Notes: generated by a model not told the origin, from the sequence alone. Shown: positions 35,463 through 45,511, counted from the stretch's first letter. The stretch is 64,000 bases of DNA from Paenibacillus xerothermodurans (GCF_002220865.2 NZ_NHRJ02000001.1:620001-684000), one strand, 5' to 3'. Made by a program: numbers and translations.

Positions 35463-35556
35463 GGTCCAGTCCTCCTTGTGAAGCTCGGATAACAGAGAAG
35501 CGGGAGCCTCCCCCGCGCCAGCGAGCAGGTCGTATGTCCACCCCCTTGGGGGCTAA

Positions 35557-36852
35557 TTATTCCGGCTTGTAAGGGAATACCATTTGAGATCCTTGCCGAG
35601 CGTCGGCCGCCGGCCAGACGGTGACACGCTCCACCTTGCCGTTTACCTTTTGGAATTGAGCCATGACCAGACTTGGGTCGGGCAGCGTATTTTGTTCGTT
35701 GAAGTGGATCTTTTTCGTATAAATTTGCGTCGGACCACTTGCGATGTTGGTTTCTTTCAGCGCCTTACGGAGTGCCTCCGTGTCTGTCGACTTCGCTCTC
35801 TCCAACGCATCGGCTATCGTGTATATGGCCGCATATTCCTTTATTTGTTCACCGCTTGGATGTCCTCCGAACTTCTGCACGAACGCTTGATCCAACTCTT
35901 TCGACCCAGGTCGGCTAACATCAGGCTCCCACGCGGAAATATCAAACCAGTTCAGCGCGTCCTCCCCGGCGTTTTTTAAGAATTGCACATCTGCTGTTCC
36001 ACCGGAAGTAGCGATGAATGCCTTCGGCGTCACTTTCTGCTGTTTAAAGGCCTTCGCCAGCAGCGTGCCGTCCTGCACATAAGAGACCATGAGAATCACG
36101 TCTGGGTTGGCGCCGTTGACTTTGTTCGCTACAGGCGTCAGATCCGTCGCCTTGCGGTCGTACGCCTCGTCGAGAATGATCTGGTAGCCGGCTTTCGGCA
36201 GATCCTCCTTCCAATATTTTGCCACCCCTTGTCCCCATGAACTATTCTCGTACACGAGCGCTGCCGTTTTGATGTCGGTTCCCTTGGCTTTAAGATCATT
36301 CATGAAGTTGATTTGCGACGTGACGCGCATTTTGGATGTATCTGCGATCCGGAATACGTTCTTGAAGCCGCGTGTCGTGATCACATCGTCAGAAGGAACG
36401 CCGGCGAACCAGATCTTGTTTTTCTTTTCGGCTTCCTGAGAGGCGGGCAATGTCATGCCAGACTGATAAGCGCCGGTGAGCAGGGTGACCTTCTCCTTAT
36501 CAATTAGCCGTACTGTTTCCGATACCGCCGCCTGCTGGTTGCCTTGGCTGTCTCCAATAACGAGCTCGAGTTTGGCGCCGCCCAGAGATTTGATGCCTCC
36601 TTTTGCGTTAATTTCGTCCACGGCATATTGAATCGCTTGTTTGCTTTGGTTTCCGAGCGGCGCAGCATCTCCCGTTATCGGCAAAATGACTCCGATCTTT
36701 ACCGCACCATTCACGGCGCCACCGCCGCTGGAACCGCCAGCGCCGCCAGTGACGTGAGCTGCGCCTCCGTCTGCCCCGCTGCTGCCGCCGCCACAGGCCG
36801 CTATGCCAAAAGCAAGAACCGCACTCATGATGCTTAAAGACACTTTTCTCAT
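35557..36852 (-). CDS. livJ: ABC transporter substrate-binding lipoprotein, LivJ type
   Basis: A 431-residue periplasmic-binding-fold (type 1) lipoprotein. The signal peptide is MRKVSLSIMSAVLAFG then IAAC with lipobox Cys20, followed by a Gly/Ser-rich linker. The mature part has VKIGVILPITGDAAPLGNQ and the amino-acid-type pocket strand VTLLTGAYQSGMTLPASQ. It is the receptor for the transporter. ATG 36852 is preceded by GGGGG at 7 bases; longer starts have no ribosome binding site. It is the first gene of the operon and lies directly behind an operator/promoter region shared with lacI control. Confidence 0.94.
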   Translation of the reverse strand: MRKVSLSIMSAVLAFGIAACGGGSSGADGGAAHVTGGAGGSSGGGAVNGAVKIGVILPITGDAAPLGNQSKQAIQYAVDEINAKGGIKSLGGAKLELVIGDSQGNQQAAVSETVRLIDKEKVTLLTGAYQSGMTLPASQEAEKKNKIWFAGVPSDDVITTRGFKNVFRIADTSKMRVTSQINFMNDLKAKGTDIKTAALVYENSSWGQGVAKYWKEDLPKAGYQIILDEAYDRKATDLTPVANKVNGANPDVILMVSYVQDGTLLAKAFKQQKVTPKAFIATSGGTADVQFLKNAGEDALNWFDISAWEPDVSRPGSKELDQAFVQKFGGHPSGEQIKEYAAIYTIADALERAKSTDTEALRKALKETNIASGPTQIYTKKIHFNEQNTLPDPSLVMAQFQKVNGKVERVTVWPAADARQGSQMVFPYKPE

Positions 36853-36916
36853 ACGAAGACCCCCTAAAGGATTTATAAGTTTCGCGCCTGGTGAAGGCGA
36901 TTGAAACCGCTTTAAA

Positions 36917-36928
36917 GAATACGTATTC
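36917..36928. promoter_or_regulatory. LacI-type operator O1 of the liv operon
   Basis: GAATACGTATTC is a perfect 12-base palindrome with the central CG typical of LacI-family sites. It lies at the predicted start point of the livJ promoter, where binding would block transcription. The sites O2, O3 and O4 have the same or nearly the same sequence. Confidence 0.8.
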
Positions 36929-36930
36929 AA

Positions 36931-36959
36931 AAAATACCGTATATATGTAGATGAAACAA
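36931..36959 (-). promoter_or_regulatory. Predicted sigma-A promoter of the liv operon
   Basis: TTGTTT (36954-36959), 17 bases, TATTTT (36931-36936) on the minus strand, next to operator O1. Confidence 0.5.
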
Positions 36960-37099
36960 CGCAGCATGAAATTTATCAGGTGAAACGTTTATGCTATTCA
37001 ATATCACTTTGATTCGACGCGAATGCCGATGGCATTACTTTCTGCTTTGAACGCCTATGCCGACTGGTACGTGGTATGGAGGAATGAAAATCGTCGTGA

Positions 37100-37113
37100 T
37101 GTAAACGCTTTTA
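37100..37113. promoter_or_regulatory. Possible cre site (CcpA)
   Basis: TGTAAACGCTTTTA departs from the Bacillus cre consensus (TGNAANCGNWNNCA) at the penultimate C. It adjoins operator O2. Carbon catabolite control of the cluster would be plausible; evidence is one degenerate site. Confidence 0.35.
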
Positions 37114-37114
37114 A

Positions 37115-37126
37115 GAATACGTATTC
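37115..37126. promoter_or_regulatory. LacI-type operator O2
   Basis: A second perfect GAATACGTATTC, its centre 198 bases from O1 on the upstream side of the livJ promoter. The distance is close to a whole number of helical turns, which would allow looping by a tetramer (inference). Confidence 0.75.
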
Positions 37127-37180
37127 AATCAGTAGGATCTTGTCGGTTGAACCCATGCCGCAACCAGACCCGATACAGTG

Positions 37181-37227
37181 AAAAAGCAGCCGCCTGCCCG
37201 CTGTTACACGTGCACATCTGAGGCGGC
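37181..37227 (-). terminator. Possible terminator of the LacI-type gene
   Basis: GCCGCCT pairs with AGGCGGC across a 25-base loop, then TGC and five T on the minus strand. It lies just after the regulator gene and before operator O2. The long loop makes it only moderately convincing. Confidence 0.4.
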
Positions 37228-37249
37228 GATATTATCCGCCACACCAGCT

Positions 37250-38248
37250 TTAGCTGCGGGCTTTACAAGTGGTGCTGCGGACGACTAACTCCGGCATCAG
37301 TACGATCTGCTTGGGCGTGGATGTGCTTTCCCTGCCCTCGATCATATCGATGAGGCTTTCCACTGCCATCACACCCATCGCAGATTTTTCATGTCCCACG
37401 CTGGTTAGCTTGATTGCGCGATGTGACGCCAATTTGATATTGTCAATGCCGGCCAAGCTAACTTGCTCGGGAATCTTGAGCCCGATGGATAACAAAGCAT
37501 TCATACACAGCAGTGCAATCGAGTCATTGGCACATAAGATCGCCGTCGCAGGCTTCGGCCCGTTCATTATTTTCCATACTGCCTTGGCGGCCTCAACCTC
37601 CGGTTGATCCAAAAAATAGACTAGGTCGGCATCCACACTGTTGCCGCTGTTAAGCACCGCTTGAGTGAAGCCATGGTACCGTTCTTTGAAGGTTGAAATA
37701 TTACCGCTCTTGGAAATATAGGCAATGCGGGTATGCCCCAGATCCAGCAAGTGCCGTGCTACAAGCCCCCCGGCGAGCACATTGTCCATGACCACGTAGT
37801 TGCCGCCCGTCTGCAGTTTGCGGTTAAACAGCATATAAGGCACGCCTGACAACTGCAGATCTTCAAATACCGGATCGTCAAGCTTGAGCGACGACAAAAG
37901 AATTCCGTCGACCGAGCTGTCGATCGCAGTTTCCAGCCACGTGGACGTGAGCTTCTCATCGAAGCTGACGGTAATGTTATACCCTTTTTGGCTCGCATGC
38001 TGGATAATGGAGTCGATAGTTTCCGCATAAAAAGGGTTTAACACAGACCCTGACACCAAAGCAATCGTCTTCGTGCTCTTGGTCACCAGACTTCTGGCTA
38101 TCAAATTAGGCCGGTAATTCAATTCTTCGATTGCCCTGAGCACTTTCTCTCTGGTCTTGGGCTTGACTCCCGCTGCGCCATTTAACACACGGGAAACGGT
38201 TGTTTGCGATACTCCAGCTCTTCTCGCTACATCTTTGGATGACGTCAT
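37250..38248 (-). CDS. LacI-family transcriptional regulator
   Basis: A 332-residue repressor. The N-terminal helix-turn-helix and hinge read SSKDVARRAGVSQTTVSRVLNG and KVLRAIEELNYRPNLIARSL, with the hinge-helix residues PNLIAR that recognise a central CG. The rest is the sugar-binding-protein-like effector domain (TIALVSGSVLNPFYAETIDSI; LAGIDNIKLASH). Four matching operators near its own promoter and near livJ suggest it controls the cluster and itself. The effector is unknown. It is transcribed in the same direction as livJ, upstream of it. Confidence 0.94.
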   Translation of the reverse strand: MTSSKDVARRAGVSQTTVSRVLNGAAGVKPKTREKVLRAIEELNYRPNLIARSLVTKSTKTIALVSGSVLNPFYAETIDSIIQHASQKGYNITVSFDEKLTSTWLETAIDSSVDGILLSSLKLDDPVFEDLQLSGVPYMLFNRKLQTGGNYVVMDNVLAGGLVARHLLDLGHTRIAYISKSGNISTFKERYHGFTQAVLNSGNSVDADLVYFLDQPEVEAAKAVWKIMNGPKPATAILCANDSIALLCMNALLSIGLKIPEQVSLAGIDNIKLASHRAIKLTSVGHEKSAMGVMAVESLIDMIEGRESTSTPKQIVLMPELVVRSTTCKARS

Positions 38249-38263
38249 ATTTTTCTACCCCGG

Positions 38264-38275
38264 AAATACGTATTC
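38264..38275. promoter_or_regulatory. LacI-type operator O3 (regulator gene)
   Basis: AAATACGTATTC, one base away from O1/O2, 16 bases upstream of the regulator start codon. Binding here would block expression of the regulator. Confidence 0.7.
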
Positions 38276-38330
38276 GATAAATGCTGTTGTGTCATGGGCC
38301 TGCACTAAAGAGTGCTTGGCACATGAAAAT

Positions 38331-38342
38331 GAATACGCATTC
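38331..38342. promoter_or_regulatory. LacI-type operator O4 (regulator gene)
   Basis: GAATACGCATTC, one base different from O1, 67 bases upstream of O3. O3 and O4 bracket the presumed regulator promoter. Confidence 0.65.
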
Positions 38343-38719
38343 ATTCAACCAAAGTATATTTTAAATTCACCGTCCTGTCTACCATTATATTGAAGTTGCC
38401 GCAGGAAGAAAACGCGACATGTCAGGTGACGACAGGCGTTTGGTGCGGCACGCATCGTGCCAAGAAATACGGATGGCCGGCGTAGGTGCAGCAGCTCAGC
38501 GGCTGTGGAGTTACCAGCTTGTGACCGCCCAGTTGGGCACGTGAAAGGCGGTGGCGAACAACCATGCACACGGGAACATTGCAACCGAGCCGCTCATGCA
38601 AGGGCGCCGTAGCTCAGGTCATGGGCTAGGCGGGACTAGCAGCGTGGCAAGAAGTAGGAGACGCCGGTATGTTTGGTCATACCGAGGGACCTATGCATTA
38701 CCAAGCAACACAGCCGCCG
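38343..38719. other. Intergenic region between the regulator and the tandem repeat
   Basis: About 380 bases without a credible gene. Apart from a weak partial match to the 1977-2141 hairpin repeat at 38501-38520, I see no structure. GC content rises towards the tandem repeat. It marks the junction between the catabolic insertion and the com region. Confidence 0.45.
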
Positions 38720-38995
38720 CCGAGACAGGCGAACCCGCCATCCGGCTGGGGCTGGCGAACACACGCGGAGTGGCACACTTTCCCACAGAGGTCCGAGCTT
38801 GTGTCCAAACAGGCCGAGACAGGCGAACCCGCCATCCGGCTCGGGCTGGCGAACACACGGAGTGCACACTTTCGCACAGAGGTGCGAGCTGGTGTCCAAC
38901 AGGCCGATGGCAGGCGAACCCGCCATCTGGCTCGGGCTGGCGAACACACGCGGAGTGACACACTTTCGCACAAGAGGTCCGAGTTTGTTGTCCCC
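38720..38995. repeat. Three tandem copies of a ~92-bp repeat
   Basis: Units start at 38720 (94 bases), 38814 (90) and 38904 (about 92). Each begins CCGA..GCAGGCGAACCCGCC-type sequence, contains GGGCTGGCGAACACACG, a CACACTTTC[G/C]CACA block and ends with GTCC...AGG. Units differ by a few substitutions and small indels that break any common reading frame, so the repeat is non-coding. It directly abuts the 3' end of comEC. Confidence 0.9.
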
Positions 38996-39005
38996 CAGCG
39001 GATGA

Positions 39006-41630
39006 CTAGCCGAGCGGCTGGGTGGGTCTATCCGACAGTTTGGTACGTATGCGAATTGTACCGTCCCGTATCCGCATCTGAACCTCCCCATGCAGATCGG
39101 TACGCAAAACTTCCATTTCCCGCTGCTCCAAGCGATCCACCACCTGAGGGCTCGGATGCCCATACGTATTGTGTGCCCCAACTGACATGACCGCAACGCT
39201 CGGCCGCCAGAAGTCCAGCCATTGCGCGCTTGAAGACGTTTTGCTGCCATGGTGAGCCACCTTCAGCACATCCACCTGCCGCTGCTGAGTCTGCGTCTGC
39301 TCTCGCTGCGCTGCTGCGGGCTGACTGGCCTGGGCAGCAGCCTTCGGCTGGGCTTCATCGTTCGCAAGCGCATGTATTATGCTTGCTTCAGCGGCTTGAT
39401 CTATGTCGCCAGTAAACAGAAACCGCGTTCCCAACATTTCCATCAGGAAAACAACCGATGCCTCGTTCTGCTCCTGTTCCGACCGCAGCGCTCCCGTGGG
39501 ATCCGCCTGCTGCGGATGCAGTATATGCAAGGTCGTGTGCCGGTCTGCCACCAGCGTGTCACCGGCGAACGCTTTGACCAATTTCACCTGTTTATCCAGT
39601 GCGGTTTGAAACAATTGCTCTACACGGGCACCCGGCTTAAAAGTACCGTTAAAGACTAGATGTTTGACCGGTATTTGTTCTAGCACAGCCTGGAGCCCTC
39701 CGATATGGTCCGTGTCTTGATGGGTAACAATCATGTAATCAATTGTCTGCACCCCGCGCTTCTTCAGCAGCGGCACCAGAAGCTTACGCCCGACCTCATA
39801 CGGATCCCTGCGCTGCTTCCATTCGTCACCCGGTTTGCGAAAGGTCAACGTACCGCCACCGTCTATCAAGATCACACTTTCACTCTGCGGGCTTCGGATT
39901 AAGACGCTGTCCCCCTGCCCTACGTCAATGAAGTCGACCCGACCGTCGTGCTGCCACAGATTCTCAGACGTATAACCGTACCCTAGCAGGATCAGCAGCA
40001 CCAGTACCGACATAGGGGCCCGCACTTGCAGCCATACTGCCCGCCAGCGCTCAATCTGGGGATTAATGCGTGCCGGCAGATTGAGCATCGGCCCCGCTGT
40101 GCCTTTCCTCTGTGCCTGCGACCGCAGCAGCCCCCAGACGATGGCTGTGCAGACCAAATAGTAGGCAATCATCCACTCTATGCCGGGGCTTGGCCAAATC
40201 GTTTGGAATATCCCCCAACCGCTGGTCACTTCGACCAACGCAAAAATCCAACTATTCAGCTCTGCAATCAGCCACGCGAGTGCCTTTCCTGCAGGGATGT
40301 ACACTAGACCGACAATCAGAGCGGCGGTGCCAGCAGGCATTGTCACTAGGCTGAACACGGGCACCAGGCATAAATTAGCTGCCAGCGATAGAAGTGAGAA
40401 TTGGTTGAAGTAATAAATCGACACCGGAAAGGACACACATTGCGCAACAAGTGTGATGGACAAAGCGTTTTTCCACGTTTGGGATCGCAGCGGGAGCAGC
40501 TTATTGACTGCAGGGACACCCAAAATCAATCCAATCGTCACTAAGAAGGAAAGTTGAAAACTTACGTCCATCAAGTAATATGGCTCCCAAATCAGCATCA
40601 CCAAGCCCACCAACAGCACAGTATGCAGCCCATCCTTCAAAATGTGGCGGTATGCGGCATAGAGCGCAATTATCGCCATCAGCCCAGCCCGCACAATCGA
40701 CGGAGATGCCCCTGTCACCGCGATATAAACAGGCAGTAGTGCCATGGCCGTGACCAAATAAGTTTCCCGCGTAAAACCAAACCTTCGCATGAGCCACAGC
40801 AAGCATGCCAGAAATATCGCCACATTTAAGCCCGACACAGCCAAAATATGAGTCAGTCCGAGTTGCGAAAACCGTTGAAACTGCGCGGGGTCCATATCGT
40901 CCGTGAGTCCGATCAGCATGCTTTGCATGAAACCGGCCTGCTCCTGTGGAAAAATCGACGCGATGCCGTCGGCAAGAAACGCGCGAAACCGATCGTTCCA
41001 ACGCAACACGTCGAGCAAGCTCCATGCCTGGGAAGACAGCGGCTCGACGTTGTTTATACCTTTCACGGCGAATTGCCAGTGGATGTGCTGCAGACGCAAA
41101 TAATTGCGGTAATCGAACCCGCCGAAATTGCGCGCCGTCTCCGGCTGCTTCAACACTCCTGTCAGTCGTAGCCGATCCGCTCGCTGCCAATTGAACGCTG
41201 CAGCCTGCTCCGCCTCGGTCAGCAGCTTCACAGATACAGCTAACAGCTCACCGTCGTGGTTATCGGATCGGAAAGTAAAAGCCGCTTTATCGCCGTCCAC
41301 CTCGACCCTCGTGGTAATAACGCCTTCCACCACAGTAGTGTTATTTGCCGCATTTGCCGCTCCAGAAGCTGCGAACGCGTTGAGGATGAGTTTAGTTTGA
41401 TTATTCGCGTCATATTCCTTGAAATAGCACGCTGCAATCAGCATGACAAGCAGCCCACAAGTGTAGGCTTTGCCCGGTATGTTTAGCATCCACACCAGAA
41501 CAGCGCCTATCCCGGCGATAAGGGCAACGTACAAAGATAGCCAATTCCACTCATACGAGTAAGCCAACGCGTACCCTGCAGCCCATAACAGCGCAAACGT
41601 CACCACCGGCCTACGAGTCACGGGTCCCAT
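39006..41630 (-). CDS. comEC: DNA internalization competence protein ComEC/Rec2
   Basis: ComEC forms the membrane channel for transforming DNA. The 874-residue protein has two N-terminal membrane helices, the DUF4131 OB-type domain (about 60-200), the competence domain with some seven to nine spans (HILAVSGLNVAIFLACLL; RAGLMAIIALYAAYRH), and a C-terminal metallo-beta-lactamase domain with DVGQGDSVLI, THQDTDHIGG and VLKVAHHGSKTS. Thus the putative nuclease domain is complete. Near 790-810 lies a Gln/Ala-rich insert (AAAQASQPAAAQREQTQTQQ). RBS AAAGGAGTGA supports ATG 41630. comEB is upstream but a terminator separates them. Confidence 0.96.
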   Translation of the reverse strand: MGPVTRRPVVTFALLWAAGYALAYSYEWNWLSLYVALIAGIGAVLVWMLNIPGKAYTCGLLVMLIAACYFKEYDANNQTKLILNAFAASGAANAANNTTVVEGVITTRVEVDGDKAAFTFRSDNHDGELLAVSVKLLTEAEQAAAFNWQRADRLRLTGVLKQPETARNFGGFDYRNYLRLQHIHWQFAVKGINNVEPLSSQAWSLLDVLRWNDRFRAFLADGIASIFPQEQAGFMQSMLIGLTDDMDPAQFQRFSQLGLTHILAVSGLNVAIFLACLLWLMRRFGFTRETYLVTAMALLPVYIAVTGASPSIVRAGLMAIIALYAAYRHILKDGLHTVLLVGLVMLIWEPYYLMDVSFQLSFLVTIGLILGVPAVNKLLPLRSQTWKNALSITLVAQCVSFPVSIYYFNQFSLLSLAANLCLVPVFSLVTMPAGTAALIVGLVYIPAGKALAWLIAELNSWIFALVEVTSGWGIFQTIWPSPGIEWMIAYYLVCTAIVWGLLRSQAQRKGTAGPMLNLPARINPQIERWRAVWLQVRAPMSVLVLLILLGYGYTSENLWQHDGRVDFIDVGQGDSVLIRSPQSESVILIDGGGTLTFRKPGDEWKQRRDPYEVGRKLLVPLLKKRGVQTIDYMIVTHQDTDHIGGLQAVLEQIPVKHLVFNGTFKPGARVEQLFQTALDKQVKLVKAFAGDTLVADRHTTLHILHPQQADPTGALRSEQEQNEASVVFLMEMLGTRFLFTGDIDQAAEASIIHALANDEAQPKAAAQASQPAAAQREQTQTQQRQVDVLKVAHHGSKTSSSAQWLDFWRPSVAVMSVGAHNTYGHPSPQVVDRLEQREMEVLRTDLHGEVQMRIRDGTIRIRTKLSDRPTQPLG

Positions 41631-41660
41631 TCACTCCTTTCTGGGTTCATAGACAACAGA

Positions 41661-41699
41661 AAAGAACCTCCTGCCGCTGAAGAGCGGCAAGAGGTTCTT
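41661..41699 (-). terminator. Terminator between comEB and comEC
   Basis: On the minus strand AAGAACCTC and inner GCCGCT pair with AGCGGC and GAGGTTCTT around a CTTC loop, then TTCTGTT. If efficient it would uncouple comEC from comEB. Confidence 0.7.
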
Positions 41700-41777
41700 C
41701 CTCTTGCGATACAAAGCTTCGCTTGTTAATGTTCCGGATTTCTCGGTAACGGCCTAGTGACCGTGCATTCGCAGTGC

Positions 41778-42290
41778 TTAATGCTGCGCTGCCGACAGCG
41801 TGCCTGCCGGGGGCTCATACGAGTCCAGATGTCTGATAATAATTCCTTTTAGCTCCATCAACGTTGCCACTTTCTCGCTGTCCTTAGGATAAGGTCGATG
41901 ATAGACAATTTCCGAGATCCCGCTGTTAGCGAGCATGTTGGCGCATGTCCAGCACGGCTGGTCTGTCACATAAACTATGGAGTGCTCGCGATCCTTAGGA
42001 TCCGTAAACAGAAGCAGGTTCTGCTCGGCGTGGATCGTGCGGATGCAGCGCTGCTTCTTCACTACCTGCAAAGCGCCCTCTCGTTCGTCCAGCTCATATT
42101 CCTCCACCAGCATACATCCTGCTTCGGAGCAATCCGGCACACCCATTGGCGCTCCGTTATAGGCCGCTCCCAACAGTTTTTTACCTTGCACCAGCACCGC
42201 CCCGACATGTCGGCGATTGCAGCGTGAACGGGTGGACGCCATGTAGGCCATATCCAGGAAGTACGTGTCCCAATCTTTGCGGGTCGTCAT
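41778..42290 (-). CDS. comEB: dCMP deaminase family protein ComEB
   Basis: A 170-residue zinc-dependent deoxycytidylate deaminase (dCMP to dUMP). The zinc motifs are HAEQN (His and catalytic Glu) and PCWTCANML (two Cys). GAAYNGAPMGVPDCSEAGC is the substrate-loop motif of the family. The C-terminus (about 145-170) extends past the core. In Bacillus the same gene is in the comE operon, although its product is not needed for transformation. The ribosome binding site is weak. It follows metY by 11 bases. Confidence 0.94.
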   Translation of the reverse strand: MTTRKDWDTYFLDMAYMASTRSRCNRRHVGAVLVQGKKLLGAAYNGAPMGVPDCSEAGCMLVEEYELDEREGALQVVKKQRCIRTIHAEQNLLLFTDPKDREHSIVYVTDQPCWTCANMLANSGISEIVYHRPYPKDSEKVATLMELKGIIIRHLDSYEPPAGTLSAAQH

Positions 42291-42301
42291 AGCGAGCTCG
42301 A

Positions 42302-43642
<1,341 letters not shown>

Positions 43643-43685
43643 TTATATATTTTCGCACATTCATAATGAAAACGGAAGTGCCGGA

Positions 43686-44525
43686 TCAGTTTTTCGCGTC
43701 AAGCGTAAGATATGGTTTCATTTTAGCCAAAACTTTGTCACCGATTCCTTTCACCTCCAACAGCTGCTCAACCGAATGAAACTGCCCGCCGACCTGCTCG
43801 CGGTAGGCTATGATTGCGTTAGCTTTGCTCTCGCCGATGCCGGGAAGGTCCATCAGCTGCTGCATCGTGGCAGTGTTTAGCGGTATCTTTCCGCCAGCTT
43901 CCTCCGGCTTCCCACTGCCCGCGGCTGTAGAAGCCGGGCCCTGGCCCGCTGGATTTGCTGATTCGGGTGCAGCAGGTGCCCCACCGGGTATCGTGGTGGC
44001 CATAGCAGATGCCGCGGGGCCAGATGCGGAGTCGGAGGCAGACGAAGCGCCGGCCGCCGACCGGCCGCCGGGCGCAGTGTGGCCCGCGGATGCAGCACCT
44101 GCCGGCGCAGAATCGGCAGCAGCTCGCGATAGCTGTGCTTCCGCCGGTAGAGCTTGTTGTGACGCTGCGGACTGTTGCGGCGCTGCCGCCTGCTGGCTGT
44201 CGCCGGTGGGCGTCGTCTCTGCCCCCGGTGACGGATTGTCCTCTGCCGGTTCAGCCTGCCGCCGTGCCGCTTCAGGATCGCCGCTCCGTACGGACTCGCC
44301 GTGCTCTGCAGAGCTTCTCAGAGCATCGCTGCCCGACTGTCCCGCCTTTTGTGCAGCCTGCTCCTGCAGCAGCCGCCTCATTTCGAGATCGGCCGATCTC
44401 CATTCGGATGCAGCCTCCGTGGTGCGGTCCCACACGCTGTATCCGAGCCAACCGCCGACCAGAAGCACCGCACACACGCTATGCAAAGCACCCCTTGCGC
44501 CCAGACCTCGCACGAAATTTAACAT
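43686..44525 (-). CDS. comEA: Competence DNA-binding protein ComEA with long low-complexity linker
   Basis: ComEA is the membrane-anchored receptor for double-stranded DNA in transformation. The 279-residue protein has an N-terminal span (about 13-30), then about 170 residues rich in Ala, Ser, Pro, Gln and Gly, and the C-terminal helix-hairpin-helix pair (IPLNTATMQQLMDLPGIGESKANAIIAYREQVGGQF, then VKGIGDKVLAKMKPYL), described here by motif only. The SLBB oligomerisation domain of Bacillus ComEA is not seen. ATG 44525 follows GGAGGGAGA. It is divergent from comER. Confidence 0.9.
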   Translation of the reverse strand: MLNFVRGLGARGALHSVCAVLLVGGWLGYSVWDRTTEAASEWRSADLEMRRLLQEQAAQKAGQSGSDALRSSAEHGESVRSGDPEAARRQAEPAEDNPSPGAETTPTGDSQQAAAPQQSAASQQALPAEAQLSRAAADSAPAGAASAGHTAPGGRSAAGASSASDSASGPAASAMATTIPGGAPAAPESANPAGQGPASTAAGSGKPEEAGGKIPLNTATMQQLMDLPGIGESKANAIIAYREQVGGQFHSVEQLLEVKGIGDKVLAKMKPYLTLDAKN

Positions 44526-44649
44526 AATTCTCCCTCCGTTCAATTAGTGAACTCAAACATACATGCACTGTTTTGCAGAAAAAAGTACATAATCCCGTTG
44601 CGGTACTCATAGCTATTAAGAAGGAATTTATTCACAGGGAGGGATAGCC

Positions 44650-45489
44650 ATGAGAGTTGGATTTATCGGCACGGGAAGCATGGGCAGTATCCTCATCGAA
44701 GCATTTATCCAATCCGGAGCGCTTAGCCCGGATGACTTAATTGTGACGAACCGTACCATAGCTAAAGCGGAACGACTGGCGGCGACTTATCCAGGGCTAC
44801 TGGTGGTCAAGTCCAATGCAGATGTTATCCGGGATAGTGAAATTATTTTTATATGCGTGAAGCCTGCTGAATATAAATCTGTCGTCGACGATATACAGGG
44901 CGGGATCGATGCGGCGCAGATCATTGTATCCATCACGAGTCCCGTGTTAATTCAACATTTGGAAGCGCTGCTGCCTTGCAAAATTGCCAAAATCATACCG
45001 AGCATCACAAACTTTGTCTTAAGTGGCGCGACCTTGTGCGTTTATAGTGACCGGATGGCGGACGAGGATATCGAGCGGCTCGAAAACCTGCTTTCCCACA
45101 TTAGCGCACCGATCAGGATTTCTGAGGAACACACACGTATTTCGTCCGATCTCACCAGCTGCGGGCCAGCTTTTTTGGCATTTTTCATTCAGAAATTCGT
45201 GGACGCCGCCGTAGAAAAAACCGGTATATCTGAAGAGCAGGCCACCCAATTAGCGAGCGAAATGGTACTCGGAACGGGAAAACTGCTGACGACCGGAGGA
45301 TTTAATCCCGCCGCCTTGCAAAAGCGAGTCGCCGTGCCGGGAGGTATCACAGAGACAGCACTCCGCATAATGCAAAAAGAGCTGTGCGGATTGTTTAACA
45401 ACCTGATCCACACAACTCATGCCAAATACGAAGAAGATTTGGAAAAGGTGTCATCACGGTTTTTCGATGCAAAAGGTCAAATAACGTGA
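44650..45489 (+). CDS. comER: ComER, pyrroline-5-carboxylate reductase-like protein
   Basis: A 279-residue protein of the ProC superfamily. It has the N-terminal Rossmann motif VGFIGTGSMGSILIEAF and the C-terminal helical domain with LTSCGPAFLAFFIQKFVDAAVE and VPGGITETALRIM. In Bacillus comER is transcribed opposite to comE and has been linked with biofilm and sporulation signalling; enzymatic activity is unproven. RBS AGGGAGG supports ATG 44650. The divergent arrangement with comEA is conserved here. Confidence 0.92.
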   Translation: MRVGFIGTGSMGSILIEAFIQSGALSPDDLIVTNRTIAKAERLAATYPGLLVVKSNADVIRDSEIIFICVKPAEYKSVVDDIQGGIDAAQIIVSITSPVLIQHLEALLPCKIAKIIPSITNFVLSGATLCVYSDRMADEDIERLENLLSHISAPIRISEEHTRISSDLTSCGPAFLAFFIQKFVDAAVEKTGISEEQATQLASEMVLGTGKLLTTGGFNPAALQKRVAVPGGITETALRIMQKELCGLFNNLIHTTHAKYEEDLEKVSSRFFDAKGQIT

Positions 45490-45511
45490 TGCTTTCACGT
45501 CTTTTCCTATG

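Noticed and set aside
22000-38300. Prophage or integrative element
   Set aside because: No integrase, att-like direct repeats, phage structural genes or transposase; the region is an ordinary transport and catabolism cluster.
38720-38995. CRISPR array
   Set aside because: Units of 90-94 bases are similar along their whole length; there are no short repeats alternating with unique spacers and no cas genes.
38636-39250. Open frames on both strands across the 92-bp repeats
   Set aside because: Unit lengths are not multiples of three and frames change between units; they also overlap comEC.
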